10,618 nucleotides of DNA from assembly GCA_944372595.1 (NCBI GenBank), contig CALVZT010000020.1, positions 1-10,618 of the forward strand, given 5' to 3'. Source of the DNA: an uncultured Clostridia bacterium (GTDB lineage: Bacteria > Bacillota > Clostridia > Christensenellales > UBA1242). Shown one piece after another: positions 1-5,622 of the stretch. The notes beneath the pieces were generated by a model. That model was not told where the DNA came from and did not search any database. It saw only the letters and a list, made by a program, of their open reading frames with translations. Position 1 is the stretch's first letter. Each line of letters starts with the position of its first letter. A program made the position numbers and the translations under genes.

Positions 1-84
1 TTCGCCGATGTTGGTGTGACGCTTATTGCGGTTTTAAATAGTTTAAGAGCGTTATATTATAATCCTAAAAAGAAATTGAACTAA
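1..84 (+). CDS. Heavy-metal-translocating P-type ATPase, C-terminal end (partial)
   Basis: Frame 1 is open from the first base of the window and reads 27 residues to a TAA stop. The residues FADVGVTLIAVLNSLRAL match the last transmembrane helix of P1B-type ATPases of the CadA/ZntA/CopA group, where an A-D-x-G-x-x-x-x-V-L-N-x-x-R pattern follows the cytoplasmic catalytic domains. A short basic tail (NPKKKLN) follows. The protein would sit in the cytoplasmic membrane and export a metal cation with ATP. The metal-selecting CPC/CPx motif and the DKTGT phosphorylation site lie outside the window, so the substrate (Zn/Cd/Pb or Cu/Ag) cannot be told. The start lies upstream of position 1. Confidence 0.8.
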   Translation, partial: FADVGVTLIAVLNSLRALYYNPKKKLN

Positions 85-99
85 TTTCGGTTGTTTTTT
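72..99 (+). terminator. Weak possible terminator after the P-type ATPase
   Basis: GAAATT (72-77) can pair with AATTTC (83-88) across a 5-nt loop that holds the stop codon, followed by a T-rich stretch to 99. The stem is short and almost all A-T, and two G residues separate it from the T tract, so this is only a candidate. Confidence 0.3.
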
Positions 100-126
100 A
101 ATTAATTTGACAAAACTTTATAATTT

Positions 127-422
127 TTATATTATGATCCTATGGGTTATTAAAAAAATTTTATGCCCTAATTTTTTTAATTTTTTTAAATAATATTTAC
201 ATCTTCTTTGCACTTTTAAGTTTTGAGCAATCCTTTCCATATTGTCGTTATAAAACTCATCAACTTCTTCTTTGGACCAATCAAACATACCATAATTAAT
301 ATGTTGTGCATTTTTGTTAATTATACCATTGTTGCGTTTTTCTTATCTTGCTTTTTAAACTCGCTTAATATTGCTTTATCAAAACAGGTTATTACATTAT
401 CTATATCAAATCCTATATTCAT
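127..422 (-). pseudogene. Decayed 5'-nucleotidase (HAD superfamily, NT5C-like), frameshifted and truncated
   Basis: A good ribosome site (AAGGA) precedes an ATG at 422. The frame begins MNIGFDIDNVITCFDK, a HAD motif I of the DxD type (Asp6, Asp8) as in NT5C-like deoxynucleotidases, and stops after about 33 codons. Restoring one A in the A-run around 336-341 moves into a frame that continues without a break. It carries the family-like stretches GMFDWSKEEVDEFY and NNMERIAQNLKV in slightly diverged form (YNDNMERIAQ), then GHKIFLITHR, the HAD motif II region (the Thr/Ser of LIT/LIS). It stops at 129-127. The C-terminal half with motifs III and IV is missing. The family normally has about 180-200 residues; here about 97 codons remain. 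I infer a dead gene: the frameshift alone could be a sequencing error in a homopolymer, but the missing half could not. The gene ran towards the ATPase end. Confidence 0.75.
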
Positions 423-528
423 ATTTATTCCTTAGTTGATTATGTTTTTTATTTTTTTAACCAAAATTATAAATTTATTAATTAAAAAAATAATATTAAC
501 ATTACTATTTTAGCCGTTTTTTACGGTT

Positions 529-1080
529 TTACTTATTTAAAATAATATCAAGCAATTGTGGAAATTTGTCGTAACCAGCGTTTAAGTTAAAGTGCCCTCC
601 GTTTTTTATATTAATTATGGTTGCTTCCAATTTGTCTGCAAAATCATTCAATGCATCCTGAGTTATAAAAGGGTCATTATCACTTTTAATACATATTATT
701 TCGTTTGCTATGTCACAAGCAACCGATTCATCTTTCATAAAAAAACTTTTGTTAATATTGTCAACCGCGGGTACGTTACCAATATAATTGTTGAATCCAC
801 TAATTAAGATGAGTTTTTTAACTTTTAACTTATTTTCGTACAAATATCTAACTATAAATATTGCCCCTGTTGACCACGCTACTATAATATCGTCTTCATC
901 TATTTTTGTATTATTTAAAATTTTTGACCAACTTTTGAAATTTTGATTTTCTGGTGTAGGCAAGTTGGGTATCAAACAATTAGAATACCCCTCCCCCGCA
1001 CTAGTTAGTTGTTCTTTTAACCAAGGTATCCACGCCGTCTTGTCATCACATTCTGTACCATAGATAATTATTGTTTTCAA
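529..1080 (-). CDS. Small alpha/beta-fold serine hydrolase (RBBP9/YdeN-like)
   Basis: About 183 residues. It fits the small Ser_hydrolase (RBBP9/YdeN) family of single-domain alpha/beta hydrolases, which act on unknown esters or peptides in the cytosol. An N-terminal strand (KTIIIYGTE) is followed by WIPWLKEQL, then DDIIVAWSTGA, where the Ser is the nucleophile elbow in W-S-T-G form instead of the usual H-S-x-G. KSDNDPFI supplies the acid (second Asp), and GGHFN near the C terminus supplies the His. The triad therefore looks complete. Start choice: an ATG at 1101 has no ribosome site in front, while GGGGAG at 1093-1088 lies 7 nt before a TTG at 1080, so TTG is preferred (the ATG form would add 7 residues). 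Third gene of the rlmH operon, close behind the RNHCP gene. Confidence 0.75.
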   Translation of the reverse strand: MKTIIIYGTECDDKTAWIPWLKEQLTSAGEGYSNCLIPNLPTPENQNFKSWSKILNNTKIDEDDIIVAWSTGAIFIVRYLYENKLKVKKLILISGFNNYIGNVPAVDNINKSFFMKDESVACDIANEIICIKSDNDPFITQDALNDFADKLEATIINIKNGGHFNLNAGYDKFPQLLDIILNK

Positions 1081-1104
1081 AACCAAACTCCCCATACACA
1101 TAAT

Positions 1105-1446
1105 TTATTTTTTATTTATAAAATCATTAACATCATATGTTTTGTTCATTACTTTCAAAACAGTTTTAAAATCGTCGTCACTTGCCATTTTATTGTTATG
1201 TACTGCTCCGCATTTCGAGCATTTATATTTAATGATATATCCTTTGTTTTGAGAATAATTAATATCAATTGGTATCATTAAACCATGACAATCGTTATTT
1301 CTATCTCCTGGATTAATATCAACGTGCAAGGAACATAAACATTTAGGGCAATGGTCACGAGATGTATAACCCAGCGGTTCAACTTTACTTTTACAACACT
1401 GACATACAAAACCCTTATCGTTTTTTGTGAATTTTGCTTCTTCCAT
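1105..1446 (-). CDS. RNHCP domain zinc-binding protein
   Basis: 113 residues. The RNHCP signature is present in the form RDHCP (residues 30-34), embedded in HCPKCLCSLHVD...PGDR and followed by CHGLM, all typical of the RNHCP domain family. Cysteines form pairs at 15/18 (with 17), 33/36 (with 38) and 76/79, plus Cys53-His54, which suggests at least two zinc sites, a treble-clef or ribbon-like arrangement. The biochemical role of the family is not known; binding of nucleic acid or protein is only a guess. The ribosome site AAAGGAAGA overlaps the stop codon of rlmH 11 nt upstream, so the two genes are co-transcribed and probably translationally coupled. The final 25 residues are polar and lack motifs. 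Confidence 0.85.
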   Translation of the reverse strand: MEEAKFTKNDKGFVCQCCKSKVEPLGYTSRDHCPKCLCSLHVDINPGDRNNDCHGLMIPIDINYSQNKGYIIKYKCSKCGAVHNNKMASDDDFKTVLKVMNKTYDVNDFINKK

Positions 1447-1457
1447 ATGTTCTTCCT

Positions 1458-1916
1458 TTATTTGTGATAAGGTAATCCTTCAATTATACTAAAAGCTCGA
1501 TATATCTGTTCTATCAAAATTAATCTAAACAATTGGTGGGGATACGTAACTTTACCAAACGACAATGGTAAATCACTTTTTTGTAGTAAATCTTTCGATA
1601 CGCCATTAGAACCACCTATTATAAAAGAAATTTCACTTTTGCCCAATAATTTAATTTTTTCAATCTTTTGCGCTATCTGTTCGCTTGATAATTCTTGACC
1701 ATTTCTATCAAGAGTAATTATAAAGCCTGATAACTTTTCTATAATTAAATTGCTTTCACTTGCAATTTTTTTTGTAATAGATTTTTCTTGACTAAATTCG
1801 TCCACTTCAATAATTTTTATATCACAAAATTTAGACAGTCTCTTTTGATATTCAGCAATACCTTCACTAATATATTTTTCTTTGATTTTACCAACACATA
1901 TAATATTTACTTTCAT
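1458..1916 (-). CDS. rlmH: 23S rRNA (pseudouridine1915-N3)-methyltransferase RlmH
   Basis: 152 residues, close to the usual 155-160. RlmH is a dimeric SPOUT methyltransferase that methylates pseudouridine 1915 in helix 69 of 23S rRNA on assembled 70S ribosomes, using S-adenosylmethionine. The family hallmarks are all here: N-terminal MKVNIICVGKIKEKY, ITLDRNGQELSS (66-78), the knot glycines FIIGGSNGV (98-106), and the C-terminal signature YPHQLFRLILIEQIYRAF ending in LPYHK. The frame can be opened five codons earlier at a GTG (1931), but that codon overlaps the -10 box of the promoter, so the ATG at 1916 is the real start. It heads an operon with the RNHCP protein and the serine hydrolase. Confidence 0.95.
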   Translation of the reverse strand: MKVNIICVGKIKEKYISEGIAEYQKRLSKFCDIKIIEVDEFSQEKSITKKIASESNLIIEKLSGFIITLDRNGQELSSEQIAQKIEKIKLLGKSEISFIIGGSNGVSKDLLQKSDLPLSFGKVTYPHQLFRLILIEQIYRAFSIIEGLPYHK

Positions 1917-1922
1917 AACATC

Positions 1923-1950
1923 ATTATACACAAGTTTATTATTTTTTCAA
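1923..1950 (-). promoter_or_regulatory. Sigma-A-type promoter of rlmH (predicted leaderless start)
   Basis: On the minus strand TTGAAA (1950-1945), 16 nt spacer, TATAAT (1928-1923). Six nucleotides separate the -10 box from the ATG of rlmH, so transcription is expected to begin at or within a base or two of the A of that ATG. No Shine-Dalgarno sequence is seen. The -10 is a perfect match and the -35 differs from TTGACA in one base. Confidence 0.7.
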
Positions 1951-1975
1951 ACTAAAAACATTTAGATTGTTTTCA

Positions 1976-2008
1976 TAAAAAAAGAACACTATCAATAAAT
2001 AGTATTCT
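1976..2008 (-). terminator. Rho-independent terminator of the Cys-rich small gene
   Basis: Read on the minus strand: a 10-bp stem (AGAATACTAT with ATAGTGTTCT, one G-T pair; plus-strand positions 1999-2008 and 1983-1992), a 6-nt loop, then an uninterrupted T run (1982-1977). It lies 30 nt past the stop of the 49-residue gene and before the rlmH promoter, so it separates the two transcription units. Confidence 0.85.
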
Positions 2009-2038
2009 TATAATAGTTATTATAAAATCTTAATTGTG

Positions 2039-2188
2039 TTACCAAAAATTGCCGTATCGATAACAATTACCACATTGATAATTGTTACAATTATTACAAT
2101 AATAATTATTGCAATAATTACAAGACATTCTATAACAATTTATTGCATAAAAGCAACAAAATAATAACATACAATTATTTTGACACAT
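2039..2188 (-). CDS. Small cysteine-rich protein with three tandem CxxC octads
   Basis: 49 residues, 11 of them Cys (positions 2, 6, 11, 12, 18, 23, 26, 31, 34, 39, 42), with many Asn and Tyr. A perfect AGGAGG (2199-2194) lies 5 nt before the ATG, and a strong terminator follows the TAA, so this is a complete single-gene transcription unit. Residues 23-46 form three 8-residue units with CxxC at the head of each: CNYCNNYY, CNNCNNYQ, CGNCYRYG. The N-terminal part holds a CxxxC, a short hydrophobic run (MLLFCCFYAI) and another Cys. There is no charged acidic residue, and basic residues are only three Arg. I do not recognise the family. The spacing would suit metal binding or dense disulfide crosslinking (for example a spore-coat-like or metal-sequestering peptide); function is inference only. 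It is transcribed away from the membrane/LURP-one cassette. Confidence 0.75.
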   Translation of the reverse strand: MCQNNCMLLFCCFYAINCYRMSCNYCNNYYCNNCNNYQCGNCYRYGNFW

Positions 2189-2198
2189 ATTAACCTCC

Positions 2199-2239
2199 TA
2201 CATACCCATTTGAGTATGTATAGGTTACATTACATAATA
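2199..2239 (-). promoter_or_regulatory. 5' region of the Cys-rich gene: leader hairpin and tentative -10
   Basis: A perfect 7-bp inverted repeat TACATAC/GTATGTA with an 8-nt loop (2199-2220) lies directly against the AGGAGG ribosome site; the outer two bases of the stem are shared with the extended TAGGAGG. Upstream, TATTAT (2239-2234 on the minus strand) is a possible -10, but no convincing -35 is seen at 16-18 nt. The lack of a good -35 would also fit an alternative sigma factor. The hairpin is directly visible; any effect on translation or RNA stability is inferred. Confidence 0.4.
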
Positions 2240-2335
2240 TGCACCATAATGGGCATTGTTTAAAGTTGCTGTATCATAAAATTAATTATTTTTGATAAAA
2301 AACGATAATAATTCTTAAATATTGTATGGTATAAT

Positions 2336-2364
2336 TTGACAATTGTTAATAATTAATATATTAT
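2336..2364 (+). promoter_or_regulatory. Sigma-A-type promoter of the membrane/LURP-one cassette
   Basis: TTGACA (2336-2341, perfect), 17-nt spacer, TATTAT (2359-2364). The expected transcription start is near 2371, giving a leader of about 20 nt with AAGGAG (2381-2386) 5 nt before a GTG start at 2392. Confidence 0.8.
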
Positions 2365-2391
2365 GAAAATATAATATTTTAAGGAGTCATT

Positions 2392-2844
2392 GTGATAAAT
2401 AGTCAAGTTAAACGACGAATAATGGGACACCTTGGTGCCATACTGTTCAACATAGGAATATTTGGGTTGATTTTATGCTTCGCGGCAGCTATAACAGGTT
2501 TACTTTGGATTGTTATATTCCTATTCGTAATATGCTTTGCATTTATTAGTGTTGTATGTACACTGGGTTTAGCATTAACTGATGCTGGATTTAGAAATTT
2601 TTTATCAGGGGCATTCAAAATTTCCACAAATGAAAAATTTTTGTTGCTATTAGAACAACTTGTTAAAGCATTTCCTTGGGTAGCAGCGATTACTGGAATA
2701 CTACTTGTGGCATCGGCAATCTTCTTGTTCTTTGATAAGGATAACCCATCGTCAAAGAGCCGATTAATTGCATTGAGTGTATTTGCAGTTATATTTATAA
2801 TTGCAATAATTGTCGTACCTATTGTATTAGGAGGTAAGGCATAA
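2392..2844 (+). CDS. Unrecognised four-helix membrane protein
   Basis: 150 residues starting at GTG, fixed by AAGGAG 5 nt upstream and by the promoter just before it; the next in-frame ATG, 10 codons in, has no ribosome site. Four hydrophobic segments are visible at about 13-33, 36-59, 94-113 and 123-146, with a polar loop of about 30 residues between helices 2 and 3 (DAGFRNFLSGAFKISTNEKF) and a short one between 3 and 4 (DKDNPSSKSR). There is no signal peptide-like cleavage site and no catalytic motif. I do not recognise the family. It is the first gene of a three-gene cassette: its TAA stop overlaps the ATG of the next gene by one base (TAATG), a sign of translational coupling and probably of physical or functional partnership with that protein. 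Confidence 0.8.
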   Translation: MINSQVKRRIMGHLGAILFNIGIFGLILCFAAAITGLLWIVIFLFVICFAFISVVCTLGLALTDAGFRNFLSGAFKISTNEKFLLLLEQLVKAFPWVAAITGILLVASAIFLFFDKDNPSSKSRLIALSVFAVIFIIAIIVVPIVLGGKA

Positions 2845-3347
2845 TGAATACATTACAATTAAAACTTAGAAATCAAGCATCTTTTAGACCAATAGTCAAA
2901 ATTGATGATAAAGAAATTAAGTTAAAGAAAAATGAATTTGGTAGTTTGGTCGCAAACTATTCTAGCGAAAAAGAAAAGGTTAAAATTTCAATATATACTC
3001 TACCTCACGAGTTTGATACAAAATATTGGTTTTTGATTTACTTGTTGTATTATGTAATTAGTATATTTGGTATATTTGATGTTCCATATGCAAGGAATGC
3101 GTATCAGTTGCAATATAATGGAGAAATCGCATTACAAGAAAAAACTGTAATTGATCTGATATTTGAGAATAAGAAAAAAGACGCTAAGGCATTAACCTGT
3201 AAAGAAGGTAATTTTGACGATAATGAATCTAATAAATATATCTATAACGAAAAAATTAACAAAAGAAGAAAAATTGCACTTACATTCAAATTTTGTTCCT
3301 GGGCTATAATAGCAATTGGAATAACATTATATTTAATTTTTAGATAA
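2844..3347 (+). CDS. Unrecognised protein with two membrane segments
   Basis: 167 residues. The first 55 are polar with alternating patterns suggesting beta strands (LKLRNQASFRP, IKLKKNEFGSLV, KVKISIYTLP). A hydrophobic segment follows at about 62-79 (WFLIYLLYYVISIFGIF), then a second strand-like stretch (AYQLQYNGEIALQEK), a charged Lys/Asn-rich loop, and a C-terminal helix at about 145-166 ending in LIFR. The pattern is a small beta domain anchored by two helices. No enzyme motif is seen and I do not recognise the family. The start codon overlaps the previous stop. The next gene begins 11 nt downstream. I expect it to work in the membrane together with its two neighbours. Confidence 0.75.
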   Translation: MNTLQLKLRNQASFRPIVKIDDKEIKLKKNEFGSLVANYSSEKEKVKISIYTLPHEFDTKYWFLIYLLYYVISIFGIFDVPYARNAYQLQYNGEIALQEKTVIDLIFENKKKDAKALTCKEGNFDDNESNKYIYNEKINKRRKIALTFKFCSWAIIAIGITLYLIFR

Positions 3348-3358
3348 GGAGAAAAACA

Positions 3359-3835
3359 ATGAAGTTATATGTAAAAAACAAATTTGGGTCAATTGGAGGG
3401 AGTTCCAAAGTACTTGATGAGAATAACGAACCAGTATACAAAGTTAAAGGCAAAATATTCTCAATTACAAGAAAGAAACGTATTTGTGACTTGGACGGTA
3501 ATGTATTGTACAGAGTAAGAAACAAATATTGGCATTTTTTCTTGAAAAGTGCTTTTATCTATGATGCCGATGGCGAAAAAATTGTAACCGTTAAAAGAAA
3601 ATTGAGATTAAAGAACGATTATTCGGTACAAGGCACACAAGACGAAATAAAGATTGATGGTACAATATTTGGTTGGAACTTTAAGGTTATAAAAAATGGA
3701 GAAATAATAGGAACAATCAAAAGAAACTTTACTGTGTTCGTAGATGCATTCGAAATTGATGTTGATAATCCAGATGATGCTCCATTTATGATAGCACTTG
3801 TAATTGCTATAGATAACATTACCGATAGACATTAA
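3359..3835 (+). CDS. LURP-one-related (YxjI-like) protein
   Basis: 158 residues rich in short beta hairpins with repeated 'x-D-x-D/N-G-x-x-x-x-x-V-x-x-K' strands: VLDENNEPVYKVKGKIFSIT, ICDLDGNVLYRVRNK, IYDADGEKIVTVKRK, VIKNGEIIGTIKR. This succession, with the KxxFSITRKKRICD element, is typical of the LURP-one-related family (LOR, which includes B. subtilis YxjI), a Tubby-like 12-strand barrel around a hydrophobic helix. The C-terminal segment PFMIALVIAIDNI fits that central helix. Tubby-like folds can bind membrane phosphoinositides, but the bacterial function is not known. The ribosome site AAGGAG (3346-3351) overlaps the previous stop. It is the last gene of the cassette; a terminator follows at once. 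It could tether to, or sense, the membrane made by the two upstream proteins; that is inference. Confidence 0.75.
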   Translation: MKLYVKNKFGSIGGSSKVLDENNEPVYKVKGKIFSITRKKRICDLDGNVLYRVRNKYWHFFLKSAFIYDADGEKIVTVKRKLRLKNDYSVQGTQDEIKIDGTIFGWNFKVIKNGEIIGTIKRNFTVFVDAFEIDVDNPDDAPFMIALVIAIDNITDRH

Positions 3836-3856
3836 GATGCACATGCATCTTTTTTT
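3834..3856 (+). terminator. Rho-independent terminator of the membrane/LURP-one cassette
   Basis: AAGATGC (3834-3840), ACAT loop, GCATCTT (3845-3851), running into an unbroken T tract to 3856. The stop codon of the LURP-one gene is part of the left arm. Confidence 0.85.
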
Positions 3857-3858
3857 AA

Positions 3859-3899
3859 CCTTTTTATTAACTTCTTCATAAATAATGTTAATAAAGAGG
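3859..3899 (+). promoter_or_regulatory. Inverted repeat covering the ddh ribosome site
   Basis: CCTTTTTATTAAC (3859-3871) can pair with GTTAATAAAGAGG (3887-3899): 13 bp with one T-G pair and a 15-nt loop. The right arm contains the whole Shine-Dalgarno sequence AAAGAGG (3893-3899) of ddh. If the transcript starts upstream, the hairpin would hide the ribosome site. If it starts between the arms, the repeat would instead be a DNA operator; a weak promoter (TTTAAC 3854-3859, 17 nt, CATAAA 3877-3882) would put the start near 3889. AT-rich sequence makes such repeats fairly likely by chance. Confidence 0.4.
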
Positions 3900-3905
3900 T
3901 TTTTT

Positions 3906-4826
3906 ATGAAATTAAAAATAGGTATAGTAGGGTACGGCAATTTGGGTCACGCCGTAGAAAAAGAAATATATTCAAGCGACAAATATAAATTAATTGCTAT
4001 TTTTAGCAGAAGAAATGTCAAAAGTAAATTCTTAACACCAATAAAAAATTATAGCAAAATAAACGATTATATTGGCAAAATAGACATTATGATAATGTGC
4101 GGAGGCTCAAAAAACGATTTAATGTGGCAAAGTGCCGAAGTATTACAAAACTTTAATATTATAGACACATTTGATACTCATGAACTTATATCAAAACATG
4201 CTAGCAACCTTGATAAAATAGCCAAAAGTAATAATCATGTTGCTATATATTCGTGTGGCTGGGATCCTGGATTGTTTAGCCTATATAAATTATTAGGAAA
4301 CACAATTTTACAAGGCAAAACTAATGTTTTTTGGGGCAAAGGAGTAAGTCAGGGTCATAGTGATGCACTTAGACAAATACCCGGAGTTTTAGACGCAATT
4401 CAATACACAGTACCAGATCCTAAAATTGTAAAACTTGCAACCAGCAAAAACTATAACATAGCACAAAATCAAAAACATCTTAGGCTGTGTTACGTCGCCG
4501 TAGATGAAGAAAAAACAAAAGAAAAAATAGAAAAAGAAATAAGAAATATGCCTTATTATTTTAAGGACCAACGAGTTGAGATATATTTTTCATCTCCAAA
4601 AGAAATTTCTAAATTAAAAGAAAAAATGTATCACGCCGGTAAGGTTATATCCATAGATGAAAATAATTTAATAATTAATGAAGTCAAAATGATAAGCAAT
4701 CCTCAATTTACAGCAAAAATATTACTTGCTTTTATAAATGCAATTCCAAAAATAAAGTGTGGTGCATATTCGATACTAGATATTCCACCTTCTTATATTA
4801 ACAAAGACTATTTATCTTGTTTATAG
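3906..4826 (+). CDS. ddh: meso-Diaminopimelate D-dehydrogenase
   Basis: 306 residues, full length (family about 305-330). The enzyme reversibly makes meso-2,6-diaminopimelate from tetrahydrodipicolinate, ammonia and NADPH, a one-step shortcut in lysine and peptidoglycan precursor synthesis. Visible motifs: Rossmann loop IGIVGYGNLG (5-14), IFSRR (32-36) for the NADPH 2'-phosphate, TFDTH (88-92), SCGWDPGLFS (116-125), FWGKGVSQGHSDALR (142-156), YTVP (167-170), the His of MYHAGK (243) and Asn265 in SNPQFTA, matching the residues that bind the substrate in the Corynebacterium glutamicum enzyme. Start: AAAGAGG 6 nt before the ATG at 3906; an upstream in-frame ATG (3885) has no such site. No other lysine-pathway gene is adjacent. 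The 3' end overlaps the convergent deacetylase gene by 19 bp; stop is TAG. Confidence 0.95.
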   Translation: MKLKIGIVGYGNLGHAVEKEIYSSDKYKLIAIFSRRNVKSKFLTPIKNYSKINDYIGKIDIMIMCGGSKNDLMWQSAEVLQNFNIIDTFDTHELISKHASNLDKIAKSNNHVAIYSCGWDPGLFSLYKLLGNTILQGKTNVFWGKGVSQGHSDALRQIPGVLDAIQYTVPDPKIVKLATSKNYNIAQNQKHLRLCYVAVDEEKTKEKIEKEIRNMPYYFKDQRVEIYFSSPKEISKLKEKMYHAGKVISIDENNLIINEVKMISNPQFTAKILLAFINAIPKIKCGAYSILDIPPSYINKDYLSCL

Positions 4827-5602
4827 GCATTAATGCTAACAATTTGGCTAAGTGGGACAATTTCAACATTAGCATTTTTAATAGAAGGTATGCTATCCTT
4901 TATTGCTTTTGCAGTGACTTCTCCCCCTTCTGGCCCAACGTGCCCAATTATTACAGCTTTGCCATTTGATTTTGCTATGTCAATTGCCTTTTGAATTTGA
5001 CTTACAATATGGTTATACTCTGCATGCTTTGTTTTTTCTAAAAATACATCTCTATATTGATAATCAACTTTTAACTCTTTGGCTACCTCATTACAAACCG
5101 ATTTGTCTGATGTTCTACTATCCAAAAAGTACAAATTGTTGTCTTTTACTACCTCCATTACTGCCATCATTTGCTTCTCATTTTGTGATACACCAGAGCC
5201 AATGTGAATATTAACACCTTTAATATCAGGCAAAGAATCAATACACTCTTGCATAACTTCCTTAATTTGTTTTGAATCATAATTATTTTTAATCATCTTA
5301 GGTCCATACCAACTTTCTGGTAGATATTGATCAGCTTCCATTGGCATATGTAATATTGCTTCCTTGCCATTCTTTATTATCATTTTCATATCGTCTATGG
5401 AATGTTCCATAAATGGTATTATGGCACATGTCAAAGGAATGTCTAGATTTAGCATTTGTTCCACACCTGCACGATCTTGACCAAAGTCATCTATAACAAA
5501 AGCAATTTTAGGTGTCTTATTTTCAGCAAAGGCACAAGTAGGTGCAACAATAAAATTTAGTGCAATTATAATGAAAAAAATAAAAAAAACAGACTTTTTC
5601 AT
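4808..5602 (-). CDS. Secreted divergent polysaccharide deacetylase (YibQ-like)
   Basis: 264 residues. An N-terminal signal peptide (KK, hydrophobic 4-20, likely cleavage after CAFA at 26) sends it across the membrane. The rest matches the divergent polysaccharide deacetylase family (NodB-like carbohydrate esterase fold): IAFVIDDFGQD (33-43, paired Asp), TCAIIPF, LHMPMEA (84-90, His85), GVNIHIGSG (129-137, His133; the family usually has NNHMGS), FLDSRTS (159-165), YRDVFLE (183-189) and IIGHVGPEGG (218-227, usually GHPRPET). The candidate metal and catalytic Asp/His are retained. The substrate is unknown, presumably a cell-wall or surface glycan. It follows the HD hydrolase gene by 20 nt on the same strand, without a clear ribosome site of its own. 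Its TAG stop lies inside the end of ddh on the other strand. Confidence 0.9.
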   Translation of the reverse strand: MKKSVFFIFFIIIALNFIVAPTCAFAENKTPKIAFVIDDFGQDRAGVEQMLNLDIPLTCAIIPFMEHSIDDMKMIIKNGKEAILHMPMEADQYLPESWYGPKMIKNNYDSKQIKEVMQECIDSLPDIKGVNIHIGSGVSQNEKQMMAVMEVVKDNNLYFLDSRTSDKSVCNEVAKELKVDYQYRDVFLEKTKHAEYNHIVSQIQKAIDIAKSNGKAVIIGHVGPEGGEVTAKAIKDSIPSIKNANVEIVPLSQIVSINAYKQDK

Positions 5603-5622
5603 ATCTGTATTTTTTGCATTTA

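Noticed and set aside
223..435. 70-residue plus-strand open frame opposite the nucleotidase remnant
   Set aside because: It starts without a ribosome site, is a hydrophobic low-complexity translation typical of antisense A/T-rich DNA, and the minus strand carries recognisable HAD nucleotidase motifs.
512..530. Hairpin CCGT-TTTTT-ACGG just past the end of the serine hydrolase gene
   Set aside because: On the minus strand, where a terminator is needed, no T run follows; on the plus strand only four T follow and no plus-strand gene ends here. The stem is 4-6 bp.
2060..2125. Repetitive TAAT/TTGT pattern resembling a short tandem DNA repeat
   Set aside because: The repetition follows from the CNNC-type codons (TGT AAT AAT) of the Cys-rich gene and is explained by its protein repeat.
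2272..2297. Imperfect inverted repeat TATCATAAAA / TTTTTGATA in the divergent region
   Set aside because: One mismatch, A/T only inside, and not placed at a promoter box or ribosome site; expected by chance at this base composition.
3885..3905. Upstream ATG for DAP dehydrogenase, seven codons longer
   Set aside because: The ribosome site AAAGAGG lies inside that extension and serves the ATG at 3906, where the family's usual N terminus begins.
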